31,999 nucleotides of DNA from JAZDIT01 sp043804755. Lineage in GTDB: Bacteria; Patescibacteriota; Minisyncoccia; Minisyncoccales; JAQTPW01. The stretch lies in contig JAZDIT010000040.1 in the NCBI GenBank assembly GCA_043804755.1, positions 1 through 31,999 of the forward strand, written 5' to 3'. The notes below the pieces were generated by a model. That model saw only the letters and a list, made by a program, of their open reading frames with translations. It ran no database searches and was not told the DNA's origin. A program made the translations under genes and the position numbers. This document shows, piece by piece, positions 1 through 5,950 of the stretch (position 1 is the first letter of the stretch; every line of letters begins with the position of its first letter).

Positions 1-662
1 GGCAGTTTCAGTTCCCGTAATATGTCATCCGCATTTTCAACAAGCACAGCCCCGGTTTTTATCAGGTGATTCGTTCCTTTTGAGTTGGGCGAATCAACGG
101 GGCCGGGAATCGCAAAAACTTTTTTGCCTTGTTTCCTGGCAAATTCTGCGGTAATTAAAGAACCGCTTTTTTCTTTCGCTTCCACAACCAGAACTCCCAA
201 AGACAATCCCGAAACTATTCTGTTTCTTTGCGGAAAAGTGAAGTTGGTTCCGCGGGTTCCTTCGGGATATTCCGAGATTAAACATCCTCCGGTTTCAATT
301 ATTTTTTCAGCCAGTTTCAGATTCGATTGGGGATAGATGGTTTCTTTGTCGAGTCCCGTCCCCAAAACCGCAATGGTTTTCTTTTTTCTTTCCACGGCTG
401 CCGTATGGGCAAAAGTATCTATTCCGGGCGCCAGGCCTGAAATGATCGTCAATCCGGTTTCGGCCAGGTCGCCTGATATTCCCAATGCCACTTGTTTACC
501 GTAATTTGAATATCTTCTCGTTCCGACGATGGCGAAATTTTTAGATTCATCTTGCGGAAGATTTCCCCGGCAATAAAGAATTTTCGGCGGATTTTTAATT
601 TTCCTTAAAATTTTCGGATAGTTTTTGTCCTCAATAGATATTTTAATTATTTCTTCCACCAT
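1..662 (-). CDS. dprA: DNA processing protein DprA (Smf), 5' part; runs off the left edge
   Basis: The minus strand is open from the ATG at 662 to the window edge, giving about 220 residues. DprA binds incoming single-stranded DNA in the cytoplasm and loads RecA during natural transformation. The Rossmann-like DprA core is visible: an early FAIVGTRRYSNYGK stretch, SGLAPGIDTFAH (the conserved SGxAxGID nucleic-acid-binding motif), ISEYPEGT, and FPQRNRIVSGLS followed by VVEAKEKSGSLITAEFA and the IPGPVDSPNSKGTNHLI block. All are typical of the family. The C-terminal winged-helix domain found in many DprA proteins would lie outside the window, so its presence cannot be judged. No Shine-Dalgarno precedes the ATG. 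A ComEC homologue lies at 14691, so two DNA-uptake proteins are present in the window. Family assignment is secure. Confidence 0.95.
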   Translation of the reverse strand, partial: MVEEIIKISIEDKNYPKILRKIKNPPKILYCRGNLPQDESKNFAIVGTRRYSNYGKQVALGISGDLAETGLTIISGLAPGIDTFAHTAAVERKKKTIAVLGTGLDKETIYPQSNLKLAEKIIETGGCLISEYPEGTRGTNFTFPQRNRIVSGLSLGVLVVEAKEKSGSLITAEFARKQGKKVFAIPGPVDSPNSKGTNHLIKTGAVLVENADDILRELKL

Positions 663-702
663 TTTTATAAGTATAACATTTAATTTTTAAAACCTGAAAA
701 TA

Positions 703-730
703 TTGACAAAAATATAAAAGATTTTATAAT
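703..730 (+). promoter_or_regulatory. Sigma-70 type promoter for the orphan gene at 791
   Basis: TTGACA at 703-708 and TATAAT at 725-730 are separated by 16 bp; both hexamers are perfect consensus. Transcription would start near 737, giving a leader of about 55 nt that contains an imperfect inverted repeat (TGCAGTA ... TACTGTGCA, 741-763) and the ribosome binding site. Confidence 0.8.
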
Positions 731-790
731 TAGCATGGTGTGCAGTAATTATTATACTGTGCAAGGTTCTTTAAAAGGAGGAACGATCCC

Positions 791-1273
791 ATGGAACACA
801 ATGCACTTAAAAAAACATCTCGCGAAGCATCCTTGCCGAACAAAAGACCTGCTTATTCTTTAGTTGTTGATTACGATAAACCGGTGGAGGAAATGATCAA
901 ATCGGGCTTGTACGACGTGTTAGATGGCGACATTACTTCTAAGAGATTTCCGACCAAGCGGGTCGGAAAGACGGAGATCGCAGTCAAACTCGTTCATTTC
1001 AATCGGCCCATCAGTAATGATGAGGCGATCAAAGAGCTTAACCTGATGGGATACCGTCCAGCCAAGTTTTATGAGCTCCTTGCTTTTGGTGAGAAGTATC
1101 CAGAAATTCAGCGTAAGTTTCCGATAATCGCTCCTGGTTCCGTATGGCGGCGCTCGGACGGCCGCCGTTATATTCCGTACCTTGATAGTATCGGTTCCAA
1201 GCGCGGTCTGTTTCTGGTCTGGTTTGGGCGCTTCTGGGTTAAATGCGTTCGTTTTGCCGCGGTCCGTAAGTAG
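791..1273 (+). CDS. Orphan protein of a family seen in candidate-phyla genomes, function unknown
   Basis: 160 residues, function not known. The ATG at 791 follows a full Shine-Dalgarno (AAGGAGG, 775-781) with 9 nt spacing, one of only three such sites in the window. The protein has no signal peptide or membrane segment. The recognisable parts are VDYDKPVEEMIKSGLYD near residue 26, DITSKRFPTKRVGKTE near 47, MGYRPAKFYELLAFGEKYPE near 86, and a Trp/Arg-rich end with GSVWRRSDGRR and RFAAVRK. From memory, similar proteins recur in Parcubacteria-like genomes as hypotheticals; that is recall, not a search result. It stands alone as a monocistronic unit with a consensus promoter and strong terminator. 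Its second half is richer in G+C and CGG/CGC codons than the neighbours, which could reflect transfer or unusual selection. The basic, aromatic C-terminus might bind nucleic acid, but nothing proves it. Confidence 0.85.
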   Translation: MEHNALKKTSREASLPNKRPAYSLVVDYDKPVEEMIKSGLYDVLDGDITSKRFPTKRVGKTEIAVKLVHFNRPISNDEAIKELNLMGYRPAKFYELLAFGEKYPEIQRKFPIIAPGSVWRRSDGRRYIPYLDSIGSKRGLFLVWFGRFWVKCVRFAAVRK

Positions 1274-1291
1274 AATGCTTTGGTTTTTCGT

Positions 1292-1320
1292 AAAGTCCTC
1301 GACGATGTCGAGGACTTTTT
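1292..1320 (+). terminator. Rho-independent terminator after the orphan gene
   Basis: A perfect 12-bp stem (1292-1303 with 1307-1318) with a GAT loop is followed by a T-run at 1316-1320. It ends the transcript of the 791 gene before ychF. Confidence 0.92.
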
Positions 1321-1331
1321 ATTTTTAATTA

Positions 1332-1360
1332 TTGTTTAAACTAAATAAAAGTGGTAAACA
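1332..1360 (+). promoter_or_regulatory. Putative ychF promoter giving a leaderless transcript
   Basis: TTGTTT at 1332-1337 and TAAACA at 1355-1360 are 17 bp apart. The -10 box ends 6 nt before the ATG at 1367, so the start site would coincide with the start codon. No Shine-Dalgarno is present. The -10 is imperfect; the argument gains weight because ybeY and the lamin-tail gene have the same geometry. Confidence 0.45.
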
Positions 1361-1366
1361 AGTATT

Positions 1367-2485
1367 ATGTTATCCGTAGGTATTGTCGGGCTCGCCAACG
1401 TCGGTAAATCCACGTTATTCGAAACGCTGACGAAAAAACAAGTCAATATTTCCAACTATCCTTTTTGTACCATAGAACCCAATATGGGAATTGTTGAAGT
1501 GCCCGACATTCGGTTGGATGAATTATCCGTCGCTTTCAATTCGGCAAAAAAAATTCCCGCAGTCGTAAAATACGTGGATATTGCGGGATTAGTGAAGGGA
1601 GCCAGCAAAGGCGAGGGCTTGGGAAATCAATTTTTGGCGCATGTCAGGGAAGTAGATGCCATTCTGTTCGTTGTCCGCTGTTTTGAGAGTGCGGAAATCA
1701 TCCATGTGGAAAAAACGATAGATCCCGTCCGCGACATAGACATAGTCAATATGGAACTTGCTTTGAAAGATTTGGAAACGGTTGGTAAGAGGCTTCAGAA
1801 AGTTGAAGCTGATGCAAAAACCGGGAATAAAGTCATTGTTGAGGAGATGGAAATTCTGAAAAAAATGAAAGCAAGTTTGGAAAAGGGGGAACTGGGAAGG
1901 CAGTTTGTTGAACAGAATAAAAATTTGTTCGATGAGAATTTTTTGCCCGGGCAGGAAAATCTGAAAATCATAAAAGAACTTCAACTATTAACTGCAAAGC
2001 CCTGTATTTTTATCCTGAATTCCAATACGACCGCAATTTCTTCCGAATTGGAACAAAAAATAAAATGTCTGAATTCGAAATATATAATCGCAAGTTTGAG
2101 GGATGAGTATGACAGCAGCAAATTTTCTACTGAAGAAAAAAAAGAGCTTGGACTCGGTGAATCGAAGCTTAACGAAATTATTTCCAAATCCTACGAGATA
2201 CTGGGTTTGATTACATTTTTTACGACAGGGCCAGATGAGTCGCGTGCCTGGACAATTAAAAGGGGGACTAGGGCTCCGCAGACAGCCGGGACGATTCATA
2301 CTGATTTTGAAAACAAGTTCATCTGCATAGAAACAATAAACTGGGAAAAACTGCTTAGGCTCAAAGAACAATGTAAAGAAGAAAACCTTTGGTCCTGTGC
2401 GGCGAGAACGGGTTTGTTAAAAACTGAGGGAAAAGAATATGTCGTCCAGGACGGCGACGTAATTGAGGTGAAGCACGGCCAGTAA
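1367..2485 (+). CDS. ychF: YchF/OLA1-family ATPase
   Basis: 372 residues, close to the usual 360-370. YchF is a TRAFAC-class P-loop ATPase that binds ribosomes and is linked to stress and translation control. The P-loop GLANVGKST lies at residues 8-16. The switch region DIAGLVKGASKGEGLGNQFL is at 71-90, followed by a helical hairpin. The C-terminal TGS domain includes ITFFTTGPDESRAWTI, GTRAPQTAGTIHTDFE and the ending EGKEYVVQDGDVIEVKHG. The nucleotide-specificity motif, NxxE in ATP-preferring YchF, reads NSNT at 218-221, so the Glu is replaced by Thr. The gene lies between two orphan genes and appears to be its own transcription unit. The family assignment is certain; altered base preference is an inference. 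Confidence 0.97.
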   Translation: MLSVGIVGLANVGKSTLFETLTKKQVNISNYPFCTIEPNMGIVEVPDIRLDELSVAFNSAKKIPAVVKYVDIAGLVKGASKGEGLGNQFLAHVREVDAILFVVRCFESAEIIHVEKTIDPVRDIDIVNMELALKDLETVGKRLQKVEADAKTGNKVIVEEMEILKKMKASLEKGELGRQFVEQNKNLFDENFLPGQENLKIIKELQLLTAKPCIFILNSNTTAISSELEQKIKCLNSKYIIASLRDEYDSSKFSTEEKKELGLGESKLNEIISKSYEILGLITFFTTGPDESRAWTIKRGTRAPQTAGTIHTDFENKFICIETINWEKLLRLKEQCKEENLWSCAARTGLLKTEGKEYVVQDGDVIEVKHGQ

Positions 2486-2561
2486 TAATTGACTTTTAAA
2501 ATGAAAAGTTTAGTTTCAAATTAGGAGAAATTGTACCAAAAATAAAAAAGGGGAGGGTAAA

Positions 2562-2813
2562 ATGTTTTGTTCATCGTGCTGTGTATCGTTAGAATTGCTA
2601 GTGAGAGGGGGATGCGGCGGGAAAAGGGCAATTTATGGCTGTCCCAAATGTGATGCTCTTTTTAGGCAAACGACTGGGGGGATAATATCTACACCAGGAG
2701 GAGAAGAACTTATCCGCATTGAAGGAGGATCTTATAAAAGATTCAAAAAAACCGGATCGATGGTGGGAGAAACCATAGAGGCGATAAGGGAGGAATTGGA
2801 AGGGAAAAAATAA
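2562..2813 (+). CDS. Small zinc-ribbon-like protein, function unknown
   Basis: 83 residues. The start is supported by a strong purine-rich ribosome binding site (AGGGGAGGG, 2549-2557) ending 4 nt before the ATG. Cysteines at 3, 6 and 7 and a second knuckle GCPKCDALF at about 26-34 make a CxxC...CPxC arrangement typical of a small treble-clef or zinc-ribbon fold. The rest is charged, with IRIEGGSYKRFKKTG in the middle and a helical, Glu-rich end. No membrane segment. A possible TTGACT at 2489-2494 lies upstream, but no good -10 accompanies it. A short ACTTTT/AAAAGT stem at 2492-2509 may be a weak ychF terminator. The gene converges on mfd with only 13 bp between stop codons. I do not recognise a named family. 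Confidence 0.75.
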   Translation: MFCSSCCVSLELLVRGGCGGKRAIYGCPKCDALFRQTTGGIISTPGGEELIRIEGGSYKRFKKTGSMVGETIEAIREELEGKK

Positions 2814-2826
2814 ATCGAGAAGATAA

Positions 2827-4812
2827 TCATTCGGTGAGAGCTTCGCTTTTTATGGCGAAGCTTTTTATTTTTTCAACCGCTTCAGATAACATCTGGCAAT
2901 ATAGATTCAATCCGACGCGGTTTATGTTTCCCGATTGTTCCCTGCCCAAAATGTTTCCGGCGCCGCGGATTTCCAAATCGCGCATCGCAATCCTGTAACC
3001 AGAACCAAGTTCTTCGGCTTCTTTCAGAGCATCCAATCTTTCTTTTGCCAAATCGGAAAGATGTTTGCCGTAAAAGAAATACGCAAAGGCCTGTATATAA
3101 GAGCGGCCGATGCGGCCACGGATTTGATAAGCCTGCGACAGTCCCAGTTTTGTGGCATCGTCTACAACCAGCGTATTGACGTTGGGGATGTCGATGCCGT
3201 TTTCGATAATCGTCGTGGCTATCAACACGTCGATTTTTTTATTCTGGAAATCTTCCATCACTTTCAGCAATTCCTTTTCGCTTAATCTGCCGTGCCCGAT
3301 TCCAAATTTCGCATCTGGAACCAGTTTTTGCAGGAAATTTTTTGCCGTGGCTATCGTTTCAACCCGGTTGTGCAAATAATAAATTTGTCCCCTTCTCGAT
3401 ATTTCATCTTTTATCGCCTTTCTGATTATTTTTTCCGAAAAGGGGAGGACAGAAGTTTTTATGGGAAGGCGGCCCGTCGGCGGAGTTTGAATCAAACTGA
3501 TGCTTTTTAAAGACGACATAGCAAGATACAAGGTTCTCGGGATGGGCGTTGCGGAAAGAGACAGAATATCCAAGGACTCCCTCATTTTTTTGAATTTTTC
3601 TTTCTGTTTTACTCCAAACCTTTGTTCGTCATCGATGACCAGAAGTCCGGGTTTTTTGAACTCGACGTCTTTCGACAGAATCCTGTGAGTACCTATCAAT
3701 ATGTCTATCTCGCCCGATTTAAGATTTCCAATAATTTTTTCCTGTTCCGTCTTCGATTGCAAACGGGACAGAATTGCGATCTTAATCGGCAAGTCTTTCA
3801 GCCTGTTTTTAAAATTGTGGAAATGCTGGTCGGCCAGGATAGTCGTAGGGGAAAGGAGAGCGGTCTGGTATCCGGAATTCACTCCCTTTACCAGTGTTCT
3901 CAGGGCAACCTCTGTTTTGCCGAATCCCACGTCTCCGCAAACAATCCTGTCCATAGGTTCAGTTTTCTCTTCGAGGTCTTTTTTAATTTCAGCTATAGCC
4001 TCAATCTGGTCTGGTGTTTCTTCATATTGGAAAGTTGCGGCTATTTGGCGGTCTATTTCGTTATCCGGAGAATAAACCGGCCTCGATGCGATTTCCCTTT
4101 TCGCATAAATCTCCAAAAGCTCTTTTGCAAGCCGTTCCGCGGATTCTTTTATTTTTTGTTTGGTTCTTTGCCAAGTCAGAGACCCTAATCTGGAAATTTT
4201 GGGTTCCGAAAAGCCTACATACCTGGAAAGTTTTCTTTCTAATCCTACGGGTACATACAGTTTGTCATCCGAAGCATAATCCAGAAGATAATAAAGTTCA
4301 TCGCCGATCCTCACCTGCTGCCGGTAAATTCCGATTCCGTGATCAAGATGAACAAGATAGTCTCCTGTCTTTAAATTCTTCAAATCGGAAAATAATTTTT
4401 GGGATTTCAGCCTTTTTTTAAGAATTTCTTTTATAGTTTTTTCGTTTTCTATTTTTATCGGCAGCTGCAGGATTTCTTCAATTTTATTCCCAAGGAAATC
4501 AATTCGGACCGCATAATTCAGATTAACCGGGAAAACATCTATAATTCCTCCCCTTTGGGAAAATTCTCCCGGCTCATCGGTTTCCAGCACTTTTTCATAT
4601 CCCATTTCGTCCAATTTCCTCAAAAATTGTGAAAGGTTGTAATTTTGGTTTTTCTTGAGATAAACTGTGTTATCTTCGAAAAATGTTTGGGTTTTTCTCG
4701 ATTCCAATATCTTTTCGAGATTCTGTTCAAACCAAAGATTCCCCTTTTCAAGAAAATAGGGGGTGATGCCGGCAATCAAAACGGCGCTTATTTCCACCCT
4801 TGACATTTCCAT
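2827..4812 (-). CDS. mfd: Transcription-repair coupling factor Mfd, shortened form
   Basis: 661 residues against about 1,150 in Escherichia coli. Mfd pushes RNA polymerase off DNA lesions and recruits UvrA. The N-terminal 120 residues keep only a remnant of the UvrB-like module (RGGIIDVFPV, 88-97). The RNA-polymerase-interacting CarD-like domain starts near 148 (LKTGDYLVHLDHGIGIY). The RecG-like translocase follows: Walker A GDVGFGKT 293-300, Walker B VIDDEQRFGV 391-400, SATPIPRTL, HGRLSE, and motif VI QIRGRIGRS. The protein stops after LYCQMLSEAV, so the C-terminal regulatory domain is missing. Walker B reads DDEQ instead of DEEQ, replacing the usual catalytic Glu by Asp. A TAG at 4837-4839 closes the frame upstream, so the short N-terminus is real in this sequence. 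ATG at 4812 and 4806 are both possible starts; neither has a Shine-Dalgarno. Confidence 0.95.
   Translation of the reverse strand: MEMSRVEISAVLIAGITPYFLEKGNLWFEQNLEKILESRKTQTFFEDNTVYLKKNQNYNLSQFLRKLDEMGYEKVLETDEPGEFSQRGGIIDVFPVNLNYAVRIDFLGNKIEEILQLPIKIENEKTIKEILKKRLKSQKLFSDLKNLKTGDYLVHLDHGIGIYRQQVRIGDELYYLLDYASDDKLYVPVGLERKLSRYVGFSEPKISRLGSLTWQRTKQKIKESAERLAKELLEIYAKREIASRPVYSPDNEIDRQIAATFQYEETPDQIEAIAEIKKDLEEKTEPMDRIVCGDVGFGKTEVALRTLVKGVNSGYQTALLSPTTILADQHFHNFKNRLKDLPIKIAILSRLQSKTEQEKIIGNLKSGEIDILIGTHRILSKDVEFKKPGLLVIDDEQRFGVKQKEKFKKMRESLDILSLSATPIPRTLYLAMSSLKSISLIQTPPTGRLPIKTSVLPFSEKIIRKAIKDEISRRGQIYYLHNRVETIATAKNFLQKLVPDAKFGIGHGRLSEKELLKVMEDFQNKKIDVLIATTIIENGIDIPNVNTLVVDDATKLGLSQAYQIRGRIGRSYIQAFAYFFYGKHLSDLAKERLDALKEAEELGSGYRIAMRDLEIRGAGNILGREQSGNINRVGLNLYCQMLSEAVEKIKSFAIKSEALTE
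2839..2870 (+). terminator. Terminator for the 2562 gene, inside the mfd 3' end
   Basis: Stem AGCTTCGC (2839-2846) with GCGAAGCT (2855-2862), an 8-nt loop, then CTTTTTATTTTTT. The stem lies within the last codons of the convergent mfd gene, so one sequence serves as both coding DNA and terminator. Confidence 0.75.
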
Positions 4813-4828
4813 ATATATAATATATAAT
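4800..4828 (+). promoter_or_regulatory. Perfect consensus promoter for the structured RNA
   Basis: TTGACA at 4800-4805 and TATAAT at 4823-4828 with exactly 17 bp between them, the strongest promoter match in the window. The -35 lies inside the first codons of mfd. Transcription would start near 4834-4836 and run rightward into the hairpin series. A second TATAAT sits at 4816-4821 but would leave a spacer of only 10 bp. Confidence 0.8.
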
Positions 4829-4852
4829 AAACTATTCTAAAATTTAATGCAA
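4819..4852 (-). promoter_or_regulatory. Putative mfd promoter, near-leaderless
   Basis: On the minus strand TTGCAT (4852-4847) and TATTAT (4829-4824) are 17 bp apart. A second option, TTAAAT (4847-4842) with TATATT (4824-4819), has the same spacing and ends 6 nt before the ATG. Either way the leader is 0-5 nt. The AT box is shared with the plus-strand promoter at 4800-4828. Confidence 0.45.
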
Positions 4853-5064
4853 TCTTCAGAATTGCGCCTTCTGATCTACTTGCGAGTGGCTGATCCAAAT
4901 ACATAACTTTGTTATGTATTTGGTAAAAATATCCAGCAATCCCTCCTTAGCCTGGATTATGCTGAAAGACTATGGTTTGAGAAGTTTTCTTCTCTGAACC
5001 ATAGCGCTCGTAAGTAGATCAGAGGGCATCTTAAATACAATTTGTCCTCAAGAGGAGGGTTTTT

Positions 5065-5232
5065 ATGCCGCTTTCAACGGCGCCGTTGTCTAAGTGGTGC
5101 GGTGGACCAGCCTCGCTTTGCGAGGCTGTCAAGTGCAATTGTAATGATTGCACTTCGGTCAATAAGGAATTGGCCGAAAAAAAACGCCGCGAAGAAGAAG
5201 CCCAAAAAGCTTCTGACACAGCCGGGAGGTAA
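5065..5232 (+). CDS. Possible 55-residue Cys-rich small protein
   Basis: An ATG at 5065 follows a strong ribosome binding site (AGAGGAGGG, 5051-5059) with 5 nt spacing and opens 55 codons to TAA at 5230-5232. The peptide begins MPLSTAPLSKWCGG and has Cys at 12, 19, 24, 26 and 29, the last three as CNCNDC. A charged helical tail (ELAEKKRREEEAQKA) follows. The cysteines could bind a metal or iron-sulfur cluster. No signal peptide or membrane segment. For: the ribosome binding site resembles those of the other two orphan genes (791, 2562), and the composition looks protein-like. Against: the same bases form several near-perfect hairpins, which suggests selection on RNA. Both may be true. CCTC at 5046-5049 could pair with GAGG of the ribosome binding site and hide it. 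Confidence 0.45.
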   Translation: MPLSTAPLSKWCGGPASLCEAVKCNCNDCTSVNKELAEKKRREEEAQKASDTAGR

Positions 5233-5278
5233 ATTAATCCCGGCTTCCTATAGCCGGGAGGTGAATTAACCCCCGGCT
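5220..5278 (+). repeat. Tandem pair of near-identical stem-loops between convergent genes
   Basis: Copy 1 pairs AGCCGGGA (5220-5227) with TCCCGGCT (5238-5245). Copy 2 pairs AGCCGGG (5252-5258) with CCCGGCT (5272-5278). The two units are about 32 bp long and nearly identical, including the GAGGT(A/G)AATTAA loop and the trailing TTCCT. They lie just before the pth stop codon and end the plus-strand RNA, so they may work as a two-way terminator or as stabilising 3' structures. Neither has a good T-run. Confidence 0.8.
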
Positions 5279-5281
5279 TCC

Positions 5282-5851
5282 TCATTTATTGAACTCGTTC
5301 ATGGCCTCATTAAGGCCGTTTTTTATTAAAAACCCGATCGCCTCTGAAGTTTTTTCAAAAACTTCTTTCAGGATTTTTTCTTCGTCTTTGCTGAATTTTT
5401 GAAGAACGAAACTTTCCGGTTTTTTCGGTTTTCCGGTTTTCGGTTGAATGCCGATTCTTATCCTGACAAAATCGTTATTTTTCAAATATCTTACAATTGA
5501 TTCCACTCCTTTGTGGCCGGCAGATCCCCGGCTCTTCACGATTTTTATTTTCCCGATTGGTAAATCGATATCGTCGTGGATAACCACCAAATTTCCAATT
5601 TCCAATTTCCAATTTTCAATTGATTTTCTGACCGCTTTGCCGGATTCATTCATAAAAGTCTGGGGTTTTACCAAAATCACTTTTTTCCCGCTAAAAGAAC
5701 TTTCCGAAATTTCCGCAATGAATTTTTTATTCAATTTGAAACCGGGGAAAGCGTTCTTTCCCCTGAATTCGTCAATCGCTCGAAAACCGACATTATGCCT
5801 CGTATTCGCGTATTTTTTATCGGGATTGCCCAGTCCGGCGATTAAAATCAT
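5282..5851 (-). CDS. pth: Peptidyl-tRNA hydrolase
   Basis: 189 residues, normal size. Pth cleaves the ester bond of peptidyl-tRNAs released from stalled ribosomes, recycling tRNA. It shows GLGNPDKKYANTRHNVGF with Asn9 and the catalytic His19, KPQTFMNESG with Asn68, and HDDIDLPIG with Asp93, all at the positions known from the E. coli enzyme. Where E. coli has Asn114 (GGHNG), this protein reads AGHKG, so Asn becomes Lys114. The family normally has Asn there, so substrate contacts may be shifted. The start has no Shine-Dalgarno. The gene converges with the structured RNA at its 3' end and is divergent from lepB. Confidence 0.97.
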   Translation of the reverse strand: MILIAGLGNPDKKYANTRHNVGFRAIDEFRGKNAFPGFKLNKKFIAEISESSFSGKKVILVKPQTFMNESGKAVRKSIENWKLEIGNLVVIHDDIDLPIGKIKIVKSRGSAGHKGVESIVRYLKNNDFVRIRIGIQPKTGKPKKPESFVLQKFSKDEEKILKEVFEKTSEAIGFLIKNGLNEAMNEFNK

Positions 5852-5862
5852 AGATTTAATGC

Positions 5863-5871
5863 ATTATATCA
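5863..5871 (-). promoter_or_regulatory. Extended -10 promoter for pth
   Basis: On the minus strand TGATATAAT (5871-5863) is an extended -10 element. Expected initiation near 5856 leaves a leader of about 5 nt before the ATG at 5851. The corresponding -35 position (TTTCTA) falls in the palindrome at 5879-5908. Confidence 0.55.
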
Positions 5872-5878
5872 TTCTCTT

Positions 5879-5908
5879 GCTCCGTTAGAAATGGATTTCT
5901 AACGGAGC
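5879..5908. promoter_or_regulatory. Perfect 14-bp inverted repeat between pth and lepB
   Basis: GCTCCGTTAGAAAT (5879-5892) and ATTTCTAACGGAGC (5895-5908) are exact inverted copies separated by GG. The element abuts the lepB -35 (5909) and covers the pth -35 position. No T-run follows on either strand, so an operator for a dimeric regulator is more likely than a terminator. Confidence 0.65.
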
Positions 5909-5937
5909 TTGCAAAACTGAAAAAAAATTTGTATAAT
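5909..5937 (+). promoter_or_regulatory. lepB-hisS operon promoter
   Basis: TTGCAA (5909-5914) and TATAAT (5932-5937) with 17 bp spacing. Initiation near 5944 leaves a leader of about 7 nt before the ATG at 5951, with no Shine-Dalgarno. Confidence 0.7.
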
Positions 5938-5950
5938 ATCGTATAGCTAT

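Larger units (their letters stand above)
4834..5281 (+). ncRNA. Candidate structured RNA (unknown family), possibly the leader of a small ORF
   Basis: This is the longest stretch without a sizeable gene. Domain 1: 4866-4888 pairs with 5005-5027 in 23 consecutive pairs. The three non-Watson-Crick positions are U-G or G-U on the plus strand and would be A-C mismatches on the other strand. It encloses three hairpins: 4895-4907/4911-4923 (13 bp, perfect, TTT loop), 4931-4964 (two alternative pairings), and 4970-4984/4989-5004 (TTTT loop). Domain 2: palindrome 5075-5088, hairpin 5105-5130 (11 bp plus a bulged C), 5131-5139/5147-5155 (9 bp, perfect) and 5157-5163/5169-5175 (one G-U). CGGCG at 5078-5082 could close this domain with CGCCG at 5185-5189. 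It ends in twin stem-loops. I find no hallmarks of tmRNA, RNase P RNA, SRP RNA or a known riboswitch. Size and strand are inferred from the promoter and wobble pattern. Confidence 0.55.

Noticed and set aside
3622..4188. A 188-codon plus-strand frame opposite mfd.
   Set aside because: Antisense shadow with no motif; mfd motifs are unambiguous on the other strand.
4866..5027. A CTGAT near the junction suggested a hammerhead ribozyme, and the long inverted repeats a retron msr/msd or a MITE.
   Set aside because: The CUGAUGA and GAAA core is missing, no reverse transcriptase lies nearby, and the wobble pairs fit an RNA helix better than DNA terminal repeats. No target-site duplication was seen.
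5042..5269. A 75-codon plus-strand frame from TTG (Lys/Arg-rich).
   Set aside because: It starts at a TTG without a ribosome binding site. The frame from ATG 5065, with a proper ribosome binding site, is more credible in the same region.
5220..5278. Possible mini CRISPR array.
   Set aside because: Only two units with no spacer-like unique sequence between them, and no cas genes.
5031..5285. An 84-codon minus-strand frame antisense to the structured RNA.
   Set aside because: No start signals; low-complexity Leu/Ser composition; overlaps the pth 3' end and the twin hairpins.
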